DNA of 46,757 nt from Welwitschia mirabilis (GCA_051453625.1 JBOZIK010000001.1:163104834-163151590); one strand, 5' to 3'. Counted from the first letter of the stretch, positions 1-12,239 are shown. The notes: generated by a model not told the origin, from the sequence alone. Numbers and translations: made by a program.

Positions 1-3000
1 TTTGAATTGATACCCTATAACTATTTTCCATAACTATTATTGCATAATTAGTTATGAGTGTTAAATTTAAGAACTCTCCATCTCTTCTTTGCTATATCAT
101 TATTGGGAAGTCATGATTGATGAAGAAATATAGTAGACAAAATTTGGAAGATGCATATTCCTTTAAAAATAGCTTGCTTGATGTGATATTTTTATTTTTA
201 ATGAATATTATTATTTCATTATTTAATGCATATGAGAATTCAAAGTTTATTTTATATTTTAGGACTATCTTATAGTCATTAAGGGAAAGAAATGGCCTAA
301 GGCTTACTTTCATGCATGTTGTATTGATAAATAATATGGGATTTTTGAAAGAGGGACTAAAGTTCATTGTAAATAATAATCTATTTGAAATGTAGCAAGA
401 TGTTACCTTATTTTCAAGTTGTGGAATCTTAGGAATGTAGCTATCTATATAGATTAAATCATTCTCCAAACTTAAGTTTATCTTCTCTATTCGTTTTTTT
501 CATTTTAAAATGTTGTTAAAGAACATTTACAAGTTTCTAAGTTCTGTAATGAATGGATAGAGTCTCTAAATTTTGGTAATACTACTTATTTTAGAATATT
601 TTGGTGATGTATCTACATTGTATTTGCTTCTAAAAATAGTTAATAAAGTTATATTTTTCAATTAAAAAAATTTACTTATAAATATAATTTTTTAAATTAT
701 GAGAATATAATTCTTTTAAATTATTTTAACTTATAAATATATAATTGGATGTTTTCATTTTTTTCTCTTTTCTTTTTAAAGTCTTCTTATAAAATTAAAA
801 TATGCATTGAAATTATATATTTTTTATTTTATTTCTTTCTTTTTTTTTTAAATAAACAACAAACAAGATTATAGGATGATTCTACATCATACTTCTTACT
901 AGAAAAGTAAAACTTAGCTAATATCTAACTGGTAGAACATCTTCACTATACCTAGTAATCTTTTATGGGCTTTGATAATCCATCATAATATCTCCCATTG
1001 CTTATCCAATATTGAAGGCTATTTCACATGAGTTCTTATAGTCCATTGTAAATATGCAATTCATGATTTCTTTCTTGATTGCATCCTCTTCAATTTTATA
1101 TTAAACTATTTTATAAGGTATCTTGTACACCTTCTTGCAACTATAATCATTCTTCTTGTCTTTGTCTTTATCTACTTACTACTAACTTAAAATAGCACTG
1201 GTGCTCATTAAAGTTCTAATACCATTATGATGTAAAGATAATAGGATCTAGAGTAATTAGTACCTTACAAAAGAGAGAAAATAACTATAAGGGGAAATTT
1301 ATAGAGAAATTACAATAAAAACTATAATAAAATCTTTATTTAAGCATGCCATACAAGATTACAGTGATGCTTAATAGCCTTCAAGAGAAAATATGAGTCA
1401 AGTTCTTACATAGGAATCTTCTCCTCAAGTTTTCATAAAAAGGATTCTCTTAAGATTCCAACTCCAACATCTTTTACTTATCCATCCTTAACACTAGCTC
1501 CCAAAGCATACTTATCATCTCCTTACTTACTATTATGAGTGCTAAAGAGGAATCTTAATCATGAAGGAATCCTCTAATACTAGCCTCTTATATGTTTTAC
1601 CATAAACAACCTCTAAACATGACATATTAGTTGTAGCTAGCTTTCCTCTAAGCAAAGCATATTCGTTACAACTAGATTTCCTTTAAACATGCTAAATTAA
1701 ATGGCTACTCATTTGTAACATGGAAACTACACATCTCTATTTTTATTTTTCATGTAATACCCCTAATTATGTGAACTCATTTTAATTTTATTTTCTAAGG
1801 ATTATTTTTCATCATACACTATTTCTTAAAAATGAACTCATCTCAAGAAACTAGAATCAATACTATAGTGCTAATGTCATCATCCAAACATTGCAAGTTT
1901 AACATGGAGATAGGTTCTTCCTATAGATCACTAGATCAAATGAATTTTATCATCCCTAGCTAGTATATCTTACATGATCTCCCTACCATTGAACAAAAGA
2001 CAAATTTCATGTATAGATGACCTTTTTTCTTTTCCTGGAAGCATCCTCTTTACCTTCACATAGATCTTCCTTGCTTGATATCATTTTCTTCAACAATCCT
2101 CAATCTTCATATAATATCTTTTCTCACTTCCTTTCCACTACTTTTTCCCTCTTATGTAAAATACTAATTTCTCTTTCCAACACCTTTTAAATCTACATGA
2201 CTAAGGATTACATATCAAAAGATTATTCTAGAAGCTCATATATATAGGAAACTTATCAAAGTTGAGAAGAAAACCTTATATCATTTTAATAGCAATAAAG
2301 AAAAATAAGTTTTTATGATTATTTATTTTAGTTAATATATATCTATGTTTTTAGATTATATCAGTGATAATTACTATATGTGATAAATATACATTATACT
2401 TTTACCATAAGAAGAAGTTAATTTTGTTGATGGATTTGTTTGTAAAAAGGTGCTTTTGCTTTGGTGTCTATAGGTTCTAGAAAAAATCAAAGAAATTAGT
2501 ATATGGTTATTTAAAATGCCTTCATAGGATTCTTTGTGAATTATTATTCCTTATCAAAGGATGCTAAAGAATGACACTTAAATCATTAATACAATCTTAA
2601 GATGTAAAATTTACCTCTAAGCGAAGATCCCTTTTTCCTTTTGATTTAATACTCCATATGAAATAAGAAATATTTTAGCATATAACCCTTGAATATTCAA
2701 CAAATAGTTTCTATTTCTTGATCAATGGCAACCTGATATGTTGAGAATATTTCAACATCTTTCATGGCTACATCATTAAGGATTATATCTCAAAATATTA
2801 TCCCCAAGGGGGAAAAAACTAGAACTAGCCTCCTAGGGGAAACTTCTCTATGAGATCTTGTTAAATGGAGAAGAATATCATTCTAATATTAACAAAAAAG
2901 ACTAAATATCAATGGATACTCTTCCCTTGTCCTAATGGATAACTTCAATCCTTATAAGTATCATAGTCCTAAAACTTAAGATCTCTTGATAATAAATAAT

Positions 3001-4204
3001 GGATCGCATGACATAAAGGTAAATCATAACTCTAATGGTCAGAAATAAAGGCATCATCATCAAAGATGTTAAATTCATTAAACTGCCCCTAGATGTTAAC
3101 TAGATAACTCAAAGTCAAGAAATAGATGAAGTTTCGATTAGAGTGAAATATATAAATCACATTTATTAAAACTAGATAGAATAAGCTCTTATAAGTATTG
3201 AGTATCGGGTCAGGCCAAAAACAAAGTTATCCTAATCAAAGGCATAAAAAGAAGTAAAATTTTACTAGAGGACATATTTAAAAATATAAACATACTAGCC
3301 TCCTTTAAATAAGGCATTTCAAATTCCTTAATATTAGATGAGAAAAATATTTTAGATTTTTCCTCCTATAGAAAATCTAGTAAAGTAAGATCTAAACTAA
3401 GAAACGATTTACCAGAGCCCTCTAGTTACGTATCAATGAAAGTTATCTTATGAAATAATGAAGGAATGAATTCCTTTGAAGAATTCGAGTTTTAAGATAT
3501 CTAATTAAAACAAGCTATAAAACCTCATTTTTATTAGATAAATTTAGGTCAATAATAGAAACTTAATGTGTAGTATTTGATGAAGATGTATTGTGCTTGT
3601 TTTTCATAATATGATAATAGTATATGTTTCAGTATTTACGAATGTGATCCTATTTTAGATAATATAATAATGTTATGAGTTTTAGTATTTAAAAACATTA
3701 TATAAAAGTCATGGAGAGGATTTTTTGTGAGAAATCTATTATCAAGAATGCTTAGAATAGAATAGAATTGGAATAGGTATCCTTCCAACAAATACAAGTT
3801 AAGGAAATATAAGAAATGAAAATAAAGTAAAAATAAAGTAACTATAATTATGAATATAAAAATGGAGTTATTTAATATTTTCCTTTTAGATAATAAATAA
3901 TTAAAAATAAAAAATTAATAAAAATAAAAATAATTAGAAAAAATGTACAAAAAAAGAACGATATAATACATAAAGATAGACTCCTAATTACTGGATTTGA
4001 TTTGTAAATAATTAATTAATATCTTAATTAGTAGCTAGAATTAGAAAATAATTAATTAATGTGTAATTAATAATTAACTAAGATGAATTAAGTGATTAGT
4101 ATACAGTGTAGAAAATAAAATACATAGGTAATATAAGAATCTTTGAAAAAATATACTATAAAAGACATATAGTAAAAAGTCCGTGTGATGTGATCCAAAA
4201 AAGA
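1..4204. other. AT-rich intergenic DNA, no gene recognised
   Basis: No feature here can be supported as a gene. The longest open frame lies on the minus strand at 92-469 (125 codons). Its product is rich in I, N, F and L, as expected of AT-rich chance frames, and shows no motif I recognise. The rest is probably very old transposon debris, but I found no LTR end, primer site or conserved domain. A patch near 3190-3495 reads unusually openly and is listed separately. Confidence 0.6.
3190..3495 (+). other. Possible decayed coding stretch of unknown identity
   Basis: Read from 3190, this frame runs about 100 codons with only a few stops before a TAA near 3493. It has a more mixed composition than its surroundings (for example DLPEPSSYVSMKVIL near the end). 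I cannot match it to a family. It could be the remnant of a transposon ORF or simply chance, and I give it little weight. Confidence 0.15.
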
Positions 4205-4418
4205 CAATACAATTTTCAAAAACATGAGTAAAGAGGGGAAAGAAAAGGTTATATAAGAAGGNNNNNNNNNNNNNNNNNNNNNNNNNNNNNNNNNNNNNNN
4301 NNNNNNNNNNNNNNNNNNNNNNNNNNNNNNNNNNNNNNNNNNNNNNNNNNNNNNNNNNNNNCAATACAATTTTCAAAATCATGAGTAAAGAGGGGAAAGA
4401 AAAGGTTACATAAGAAGG
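4205..4418. repeat. 57-bp direct repeat flanking a 100-N gap (probable false duplication)
   Basis: The 57 bp ending at 4261 recur at 4362-4418 with two mismatches, directly either side of the N run at 4262-4361. The left copy ends exactly at the gap and the right copy starts exactly after it. That is the geometry expected when two overlapping contigs were scaffolded rather than merged. Confidence 0.75.
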
Positions 4419-5719
4419 AAAGACATGGAGAGATTTTTTTCTTTTGAAAATAAAAGGTAATGTATGATAATGGATTTTCCCCCTTAAAGTGTTAATATTT
4501 TCAAAATTCAATTTGATAAGTTTTAATATTTTCAAACTTCCACATGATAGCATAAGAGATATGAATGTAATATTTTCACATAAGGTAAAATATTTTCAAA
4601 TTTTTGAATGAAAATTTAAATTTTGAAAAATAAGTGGGAATCTTAAGTTTTGAAATGAGATTAACTTTTATTTTTAACATCTTATTTTTCATATAAGGTT
4701 TTGGCTTACTTACCTCATTTAGTTTAACAACTAGTAATAACCCATATAATTTCAAGTCTGATCACAAGAATTAATGATATATCGTATTTATCTTTATGTA
4801 TCTAATTTAACTCATTAAGATAAGATACTTGTGATCACATTAATCAAATATTACTCCTAATTAAATTCATTTTTAAGAAAAGATATTTTATCTTACTAAA
4901 ACATAAAATAAAAAAACAAAAAGGTAATTAATTATCTTGATGAGCTTGGATAATCTTCTCTAGCATATATCTTAACTAATACTTTGAACTAATTATGATA
5001 ATATTTAATCATAAAATTCTTGATATACATGTCATGTAATGTACTTATCATTGTTTAGTTGCCTTGCATCCTAGGTCCATTACTAACCTAAAAGAATGAT
5101 TCTATTATAGGAAAAAAGGGTTATTTTATGATTGTATTTAACTTTTTTACACTACTATCTAGGTGATGTATAAACAATTAATTATAAGATCTCCAATTAT
5201 TAAATCTTCATAGTCACATATTTGAAATCTAAGTTATTATATAGGTAGAACATGAATAAGGTGGTACAAAACATTATCCATCCATTTCTCAATTAGTCGT
5301 CATATAGATGCTAATATTTTGCATCTTCATATACCACTTAGTCACTCCTAATGTTATTTCTAAAAAGTTTTAATTTTTTAAAAGTAGTATAACTAGTGCA
5401 CTCTCATGCCCAAAAAAGGGATTTCTACAAGTGGTGCCCAAGAGAGACATGTTAACATGTATCTTCTTCATAATAAAATAATTATAGTATGAAGGTATTT
5501 AACATATAATATTAACATATATCTTTCCCATAATAGAATGTTGTATTATGTGTTATACTTACCTATTTTTAAAACTAGATCTCAAAACATTCCCAAGTAA
5601 TGGCAAGCAAACACATAGGTCTAGAGTAAGTCTGGGTTTGTAAACTTAAAGAAGAAAATTAATTGAAGAAGACCTGATTCTTTAGGAAAAACAAACAAAC
5701 AACAATAAAAAATAGAAGA
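4419..5719. other. AT-rich stretch without recognisable feature
   Basis: No open frame, LTR end or conserved domain is supported. The sequence is AT-rich, with low-complexity A/T stretches and no tandem array. Confidence 0.55.
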
Positions 5720-5749
5720 GGGGAAGGGGGCGGGGAGGGGGGTAAGGGG
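5720..5749 (+). other. Strong G-quadruplex motif in a purine tract
   Basis: Five G-runs lie in 30 bases: G4 at 5720, G5 at 5726, G4 at 5732, G6 at 5737 and G4 at 5746, separated by loops of 1-3 bases (AA, C, A, TAA). This meets the usual four-run short-loop rule with a run to spare and is the only such tract in the window. It sits in a wider purine-rich stretch (about 5705-5770). A minus-strand frame across 5621-5893 is only the pyrimidine complement and is not called as a gene. Confidence 0.7.
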
Positions 5750-5899
5750 AGAAGAGGAGAAGAATGAAAATAAACAATGCAAATAATAATATGAATGCAA
5801 TGGAAATGGAAGAATAATGGAATGGAAATGAAAATCCGAAATGTAATTGACTAATATTTCTACCAACTCGTTGTCACCTAAGTTGGGCCTCATACTCTA

Positions 5900-6763
5900 T
5901 ATCAAGATCAGATTTAATCTACAAGAGTATTAAATTGACATTAACATAAAGTATAAGGAGAAAAAATAGAGCCTTTAAGAAAAATAAAGAAAATTTTATT
6001 AACCTTTAACAAAATTCACTTCATTACATCCTCTTATAAATAGTAGTTCCTTGATGGAGGAAACACAACCCAACACCAAGGAGATGTCTTTCACAAGAAG
6101 ATGGATCCCCTTATCTAATATGCTCTTATCACAAGTTACTTTGATGCTAATGTTCAAGATGAGGAAACAAGATGTCTAAAGGGATTTTTATAGGTTTGAA
6201 TAGGAAATAAGTGAGCGATAGGTGAATGGTTGGTGAGTGATATGTGAGCGGTTATAATATAAATTTAGTAATAAATGTAATGATTATTCATCATAGGTGG
6301 TAATTACAATTACTAATCAACAAGGGATGGTTATATTTAAGTAATAAATTAAACTAATTATTCATTGGTTACTACCGCTTGTGCTTCTTAAAATCTAGTG
6401 GTAGTTGGAATCTAGTAAGTATTTATTTCCTTCCTTCATCTGACTATTATGTGGGCTTTTTTAAATTTGGTGGTAGGTGGAATCTACTAGTAGGTAGTTA
6501 TCTCCTCAAGCACTTTACCCTCTAATGAATTTGTCTGTGTTCTAGTGCTTTGTCTTCTAGTTCTAGGTGGAATATAATTGCTTCATTTGCTAGTGCTTCC
6601 TCAAATGAGTTATAGTTACTCAATTTTGATCCCAATTATTCTTAATTCTTTATCTTTAATCCTTGACATTCAAAGTTATTAATTTAAGCATTAAATTTGA
6701 AAAAAAAAAGACTTAAAAACACTCCAAACCATATGTTAAATGTGTTAAGTTGGCTACCTATCA
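5900..6763 (-). mobile_element. LTR-like fragment, minus strand (element D2)
   Basis: Read on the minus strand, a G-rich tract (AGTTGGGAGGC, near 6766-6780) is followed by a TG-initiated sequence beginning TGATAGGTAGCC. That resembles a polypurine tract followed by an LTR start. About 570 bp downstream a TATA-like CCTATAAAAATCCC occurs near 6190 on the minus strand, at a distance normal for U3. The far end of this LTR and its partner copy were not found. Near 6210-6253 there is a short GTGAGCGGTT-like duplication. The call rests on layout only. Confidence 0.35.
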
Positions 6764-6780
6764 TAGCCTCCCAACTGAGC

Positions 6781-7309
6781 ATTTGTCATTCCCTGATAAA
6801 GCAAGTGGAAAAGAATAGAGTAAGTTAAATGAAAACTAACACTTAAAAGATAATTGCATTATTAAACATAAAGTGAATTTCATCTATCTTCAATAAAAAA
6901 AAAAATTCAATTCAATCATCATATAAAGATATACATTAAACTTGAAATTATGGTTTGAGTATGTATAATCCATATGAAGAAATACAAATTAGCCCCTACT
7001 AAGTATTAAGATTGAAAGCACATCAAAGTATGAGTAAGTCATCTTACTGTATCCCCTTAATGTTTGAAGGATACATCAAAGGTAAGAGGTTAACTAATAA
7101 GGTCACATAAAATAGAAAAGTAAAATAAAATAGGGAAATGAATAATTAAAGACATTAATAAAATAAAAGGATGAAAGTTACTTTTATTGAAAAATGTGAT
7201 GATCCAATGAGTAATAAAAAGGACATAAATAACCTAAAAAATGTGATGATCCTATGATAAATTGGTTTGATATACATGAAATAAATGTCAATGTTTACAT
7301 GTTATCACA
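6781..7309 (-). mobile_element. LTR fragment of the gag-only family (element D, 3' LTR)
   Basis: The minus strand from 7309 starts TGTGATAACATGTAAA. This matches the LTR starts of element B (TGTTAACATGTAAA at 34902) and F (TATTAACATGTAAA at 7468). A block around CATTTTTTAGGTTATTTATG also aligns with B's U3. A short internal direct repeat (AAAATGTGATGATCC) occurs at 7192 and 7238. The lower boundary is unclear because the D2-like LTR begins near 6765. Confidence 0.45.
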
Positions 7310-7467
7310 TTCCCTAACTAACCTTGTACTAGTCTCTTAGCAAAAAGTTAATAAAGGATGACTAACATAGAAAACTTTCTAAGAAAAACATTGAAGCACT
7401 ATGTGAAAAAAAAAAGAAAAGAAAAACTTTGAACACATTTATATAAAAAACATTATGAATGCCATAT
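7310..7467 (-). mobile_element. Internal tail of element D next to its 3' LTR
   Basis: The segment beginning TTCCCTAACTAACC and containing CTAGTCTCTTAGCAAAAAG aligns with the start of B's internal tail (27410 onward, CTAGTGCCTTAGCAAAAGG). On the minus strand the first bases read GTTAGTTAGGGAA, a decayed polypurine tract directly before the LTR. The tail is cut at 7468, where the plus-strand LTR F begins. That places LTR F head-to-head with D and suggests F inserted into D. Confidence 0.5.
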
Positions 7468-7829
7468 TATTAACATGTAAAATTTAACATTTTAATTAAG
7501 TTATTTGACTAATCTAGCCTAACAAAAGACATTAATATAACCAATTTATCATGAAACTATGTCTTCTCTTGCTTTTAAATATTATCTATCAATTTATCAT
7601 CTTACTGTGACAGTTTTAGGATATTTATCTCATTTTGAAGAACATGCTAACATATGATGATCATCTAGCTTAAAATATTAATGCTACTGTCTAGTTCACT
7701 AGTGCCACTAGTCCTTTTGTGTAGAATACTTCAAATATCACACTCTGAATGTATCATGAAAAATTCAGCCGAGTGTAGTTGTAGGCTTAAATAGAACAAC
7801 TATTATCATCAATGACAAATGGTGATGAT
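7468..7829 (+). mobile_element. Left part of LTR F, interrupted by element A
   Basis: The sequence starts TATTAACATGTAAAATTT, which matches B's LTR start with the initial TG decayed to TA. It follows B's LTR through GACATTAATATAA and TTTATCAT up to ATGGTGATGAT. In B the same point reads GGTGATGACGAGG, and in F the sequence resumes after element A as GAAGAAGATAC at 20562. One LTR was therefore split by A, with ATGAT as the duplicated target. F lies on the plus strand, opposite to B, C and D. Confidence 0.7.
7825..7829. other. Left target-site duplication of element A
   Basis: ATGAT directly precedes the TG of A's 5' LTR and recurs directly after A's 3' LTR at 20557-20561. Five bases is the normal duplication for Ty3/gypsy integrases. 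The duplicated site lies inside another LTR (F). Confidence 0.8.
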
Positions 7830-8938
7830 TGTTACGCTACCAACTTGCATGTATTTAATAGGGTTTGAGTAGTTTTACAGGATATTAGATAAGTTTATGT
7901 TGGATCTCTATGATAATAGAGAACTGAGATAAAAAATACAAAATATGCAATCTCTATGACATTTTGCAGCATTTAGAGCAGTTTACAATATTTCCTATTT
8001 TGAAGCAAACTTTTAACAACCATTGAGGCTGATGCATTACATGAAAACTTGTAGAAAAGCCTATCATTCAACTCATCGTTTAGATGACTATATACATGAC
8101 AGAATAGTTAAAGCCAAGGAGGATGCTGACTGAAATCAATTTGGCAGATAATATGAAATGCTTATGAGGTGGCATCGTCCCTTGTATCATCCAGATGACT
8201 AGTAGGATGACATTTGTTATAATGCTTCACTGAACTTTGCCTAACTTTTGCCATTTATCTCTAATTCTCTTACACAGTTATTAGGGTTGTGCCTGCACTT
8301 GTTTATCGTGNNNNNNNNNNGTATTTGTAAGTCTATTTGTCAATAAGTATCGATTCTACTCTTAACTCTATCTTGTCTTCGCTTACATTGGAAATTCTCA
8401 TGATAAGAGATTAAAGGGTTGGAGATCCATTCATTATAGTTATATAGAGACATCTTCCTTGGTGTTAGGTTGTGCTTCCTCCATTAAGGTATAGCTACTT
8501 TGTAACACAGATGTTGGTTCAAGATTAATGCAAAGAACTATTTTATATTTCCTATGATTATTTCTTACTTATCCCTCATAGTTTATGTTGCTTCTGATTT
8601 TGTGCCAGTTTCTCGAGTGATATAGATTATGAGGGAAACCTTTGTTAAGGTTGAGAATTATTAGTTTAGATGCAATGTTCCTTTTTTTCCTAGATTAACT
8701 TTGCATAATGTATTTGCATTATGATTTTCTACATTGCATTCTATTTCTGTTGCTAGAATACATAAGTGTTTCTTCTTAAAATTAATTCTCTTTCTTCTAG
8801 CTTTGGCCTTCAAGAAATTATGACATTTGGGTCCACTCCCATCTATATTAGTGTGTCGTATTATGCAAAATCTCTATTATTTGTAAATGATAGAATCTTC
8901 TTAGGAGCATAACATTTGCAAAAATATGCACCGCAACA
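7830..8938 (+). repeat. 5' LTR of element A
   Basis: It begins TGTTACGCTACC and ends CACCGCAACA, giving imperfect terminal inversion TGTTACG/CGCAACA. It aligns along its length with 19460-20556. The last ten bases differ from the 3' LTR end (CACTACGATA) mainly by transitions. A 10-N gap at 8311-8320 corresponds to about four bases in the other copy, so it is a minimal gap. Two copies of the element's palindromic unit lie near 8064-8110 and 8172-8215. I could not place a clear TATA box. Confidence 0.88.
8064..8215 (+). repeat. Two palindromic ~40-bp units in the 5' LTR
   Basis: Core 12-mers are TCGTTTAGATGA (8076-8087) and TCATCCAGATGA (8187-8198). Both are decayed forms of the perfect palindrome TCGTCTAGACGA. 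They are flanked by left arms ATCATTC or ATCGTCC and right arms ATGACA or GGATGACA. Corresponding units occur at the same places in the 3' LTR. Confidence 0.65.
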
Positions 8939-8941
8939 TCT

Positions 8942-8959
8942 TAGCACTGTTACCGGGGA
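8942..8959 (+). promoter_or_regulatory. Primer binding site of element A (tRNA-Asp type)
   Basis: TAGCACTGTTACCGGGGA lies three bases after the LTR end. It matches the complement of the plant tRNA-Asp 3' end (TGGCGCCGTTGCCGGGGA) at 13 of 18 positions. All five mismatches are G-to-A or C-to-T. The position and the purely transitional differences make a chance match unlikely. tRNA-Asp priming is known for Athila-type elements. Confidence 0.85.
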
Positions 8960-9465
8960 AGGCTACTTAGAGTTTGAGAGTTATCATTGCTCAGATGAGT
9001 GTTTGAATTTTAATTTGAATGTTTGCCTGCAGTAGTCCTGTATTTTTAGTTACAATAGCATAGGTTTTTTTTCATAGCTTCTGTTTTTGCGTTTTAAAAT
9101 AAATGCTCTATTGTCTACTTCATCATCCAGATGACATGTGATGATGATGGCATTTGTGCCTTAGGTTTTTCAGTTTTTTTGCTTTCTTAAAAATTTTCAA
9201 GGTTTTATTATCGTCCCCTCTGTCATTTAGACAACTTAGGAGGATGACATTCTATTTTTTGAGTTTTTTGTGTCAATTATTTCATGTTTCTATTTTTTTC
9301 ATTTTTATTTTTTTGTGTTTTCTATGTCTTCTACACATTAAAAATCAAAACTGAGCATGCTAGAATATAGTAAAATCTGGTAAGAAAGAAAAATATTAGA
9401 GAGAGTAGTTGTTCATAGATGAAAACATTTGATAAGTTTTAATAGACTTCAAATTTAACTCAGGT
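8960..9465 (+). other. Untranslated leader of element A
   Basis: Noncoding, T-rich sequence between the primer site and gag. It holds two palindromic units, TCATCCAGATGA at 9123-9134 and TCATTTAGACAA at 9223-9234. The second sits in a longer block (ATCGTCCCCTCTG...AGGAGGATGACATT) that closely copies the unit in the LTR near 8172. The open frame at 9154-9354 is F/L-rich and I take it as noncoding. Confidence 0.6.
9121..9255 (+). repeat. Two palindromic units in the leader
   Basis: The cores at 9123-9134 and 9223-9234 lie about 100 bp apart, similar to the ~110-bp spacing of the pair in the LTR. The second keeps the left arm ATCGTCCC and right arm GGATGACA, so the whole block is an interrupted palindrome rather than only a 12-mer. 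Confidence 0.6.
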
Positions 9466-11390
9466 ATGCACATCCAAGGTATACAAATTTCAAAAATTTC
9501 TACATTTATTACTTCAAAATCTGATTTTGTGAAAGAAAACTTTTTAGAAGATTGTCTTAATGATAGTTTAAAAGAAAATCAATTTTTAAATATGCTTAGT
9601 TTTTCACAAAAGACAAAGCAATTTGCTTCGCCTAATGTACCCCTTGTTATTGGAACTCCTATGATTACACTTATAAACCCTAATGCTAATGTCGCCCTTA
9701 GAGAACTTATTGCTAATAAAAAACATGAAATACAAATTCCTTTTGATTTACCTTTTGGTAATGATGTCGAACTTAGAAATTTAAATGCTTATCCCATTTT
9801 TAGTGGTGAACATGACAAAGATCCTTTACAACGCATTGTCAAAATCAAATAGTTAGTGCTCACTTCAGGAAATGGTAAGAAAAGAATAACTGATAGAACT
9901 TACATGGTCATTTTCCTCATCACTTTAAAAGATAAAGGTAAACTTTAGTTAAGAATGATTTCTCATGAAAGTCTAAAATTAAGAAGTCAAGTTCAAGAAG
10001 CTTTCATTAAGAGATTTATAAGTGAAACTACCATTAGAAAACGTGAGAAAGAAGTAACTAACTTCTAATAATAGCTAATGAAGATTATGCCTCTACTTAT
10101 AAGAAATTTTTTATTGCTTTACATTTTAACCTTGTAGATGCTTTTTCTCAAGAAGAATTACTAGACTACTTTTATAGTAACTTAACAGTCAAACTAAGCA
10201 ACTTGTTGATTTTTTTGTATGAAGAAAATTTGATAAACCTTACATTAAAAAATTNNNNNNNNNNNNNNNNNNNNNNNNNNNNNNNNNNNNNNNNNNNNNN
10301 NNNNNNNNNNNNNNNNNNNNNNNNNNNNNNNNNNNNNNNNNNNNNNNNNNNNNNNNNNNNNNNNNNNNNNNNNNNNNNNNNNNNNNNNNNNNNNNNNNNN
10401 NNNNNNNNNNNNNNNNNNNNNNNNNNNNNNNNNNNNNNNNNNNNNNNNNNNNNNNNNNNNNNNNNNNNNNNNNNNNNNNNNNNNNNNNNNNNNNNNNNNN
10501 NNNNNNNNNNNNNNNNNNNNNNNNNNNNNNNNNNNNNNNNNNNNNNNNNNNNNNNNNNNNNNNNNNNNNNNNNNNNNNNNNNNNNNNNNNNNNNNNNNNN
10601 NNNNNNNNNNNNNNNNNNNNNNNNNNNNNNNNNNNNNNNNNNNNNNNNNNNNNNNNNNNNNNNNNNNNNNNNNNNNNNNNNNNNNNNNNNNNNNNNNNNN
10701 NNNNNNNNNNNNNNNNNNNNNNNNNNNNNNNNNNNNNNNNNNNNNNNNNNNNNNNNNNNNNNNNNNNNNNNNNNNNNNNNNNNNNNNNNNNNNNNNNNNN
10801 NNNNNNNNNNNNNNNNNNNNNNNNNNNNNNNNNNNNNNNNNNNNNNNNNNNNNNNNNNNNNNNNNNNNNNNNNNNNNNNNNNNNNNNNNNNNNNNNNNNN
10901 NNNNNNNNNNNNNNNNNNNNNNNNNNNNNNNNNNNNNNNNNNNNNNNNNNNNNNNNNNNNNNNNNNNNNNNNNNNNNNNNNNNNNNNNNNNNNNNNNNNN
11001 NNNNNNNNNNNNNNNNNNNNNNNNNNNNNNNNNNNNNNNNNNNNNNNNNNNNTCATTCTTTTCTTTCTTCTTTAAGTAAGAAAAAGAAAAATTCTTCTTA
11101 TAAGAAACTTGCTACTCTTGACTTGATAGATTAAACAGAAATCCTACTTTTGATGAAAATTTAAAAGCCTTAATGCAAAATGTGAGTATCAATTTATCAT
11201 TTTGGAAACTATTGCAAGAGAACCTTAAGTATTATAAGTTATGAAAAGACCTAATTAGGAGGAAATAAAAATAAACTATCCCTAGTAAAGTCTTCTTAGC
11301 TCAATCCATTAACAATTTAGTTTTACAGAAATGTCTAAAGTTTAAAGATCTGAGGGCAGCAACTATTAGTGTCACTTTGGAAGGAAATAT
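9466..11390 (+). pseudogene. Decayed gag of element A
   Basis: The first 128 codons (9466-9852) are open. The segment PFDLPFGNDVELRNLNAYPIF followed by SGEHDKDP occupies the place where plant Ty3 gag proteins read FSG/L...EDP before the capsid-like helices. Beyond the TAG at 9850 the frame continues brokenly (ALKDKGKL, then QEAFIKRFISETTIRKRE), matching the order of the retrotransposon gag domain. A 798-N gap (10255-11052) hides the middle. Start chosen at the first ATG of the open run. No zinc knuckle is visible in the readable part. Not functional. Confidence 0.65.
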
Positions 11391-11394
11391 AAGA

Positions 11395-11805
11395 ATAAAG
11401 AAAGCCTTAATTAATATTGAAGCTAGTGTCAACATTATACCCTTGCACATTTGTTAATGAATTAGGTTGGAAAATAGAATAAACCCTACAAGAATTGCCT
11501 TAGAATTGGCAGATATATTTGTTAAGAAATCTTTAGGCATGATTAAGAATTTATTCATTCAAATCAAAGAAGNNNNNNNNNNNNNNNNNNNNNNNNNNNN
11601 NNNNNNNNNNNNNNNNNNNNNNNNNNNNNNNNNNNNNNNNNNNNNNNNNNNNNNNNNNNNTCATCGTATTATAGATACCAGAACAGGATTGATGGAGTGT
11701 CATTTAGGGAATAAGAAGTTTTTAATAAGAGTGTTTTATGTAGCTAAAAAAGATTTAGGTGACAATTTGACTATGGAAGAAGAGATGAAATCAACTTTAT
11801 TTTAA
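11395..11805 (+). pseudogene. Decayed aspartic protease of element A
   Basis: KALINIEASVNIIPLHIC near 11400-11450 is a recognisable retropepsin active-site region. The usual catalytic Asp of the DLGAS-type motif is Asn here and the following Gly is Glu. Two stops follow, then an open run from 11467 with an 88-N gap at 11573-11660. The enzyme would cut the Gag-Pol polyprotein; this copy cannot. An open run at 11836-12051 bridges to the RT and has no recognised motif. Confidence 0.65.
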
Positions 11806-12239
11806 CGACCCCATCCACTTAAAGAAAGATGGACAATGCTTCATAAGCCAATTTTGTTTGATCATCAACCTGAAGTAGATAACTTGAAAGCCTTTAATAA
11901 AGAACAACTTAATTTTGACGATTTAGAAATTGATTATTTTGATCTGAAGAGTAGAAATCCTAAGTCTGTAAATTGTGCAGAAGCCCAAGGTCTAAGCAAA
12001 ACTGAGATTTCTTATATTAAGGATGGTTGTTCACTACCAATATCTAGATGACAGTCTGAGACGATAGTGAATTTTCCTAAAAATTTAATAGAAAATAAAA
12101 ATCTGAATTTAAATTTAAATCTGAAACCTTTACCCAGTGGACTAAAATACATTTTTTTGTATAATGATGTGAACAAATCTTTAATAATTAACAAAAATAT
12201 ATCCCCTCAACAAGAATTGAGCTTAATCTCACTTTTGTA

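Noticed and set aside
92-469. 125-codon minus-strand frame as a gene
   Set aside because: Composition is that of AT-rich random frames, with no recognised motif and no supporting context.
1213-1224. Minus-strand TGGTATTAGAAC as a Copia primer site (initiator Met tRNA)
   Set aside because: Ten of twelve matches are expected a few times by chance in a window this size, and no LTR end or gag is visible beside it.
5621-5893. 90-codon minus-strand frame
   Set aside because: It spans the G-rich tract, so its product is Pro/Ser/Phe low complexity from a pyrimidine strand, with no motif.
10172-11075. Long open frames of 290 or more codons on both strands
   Set aside because: They consist almost wholly of the 798-N gap. 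The same applies to frames at 20884-21483, 22019-22288, 27986-28715 and 45095-45762.
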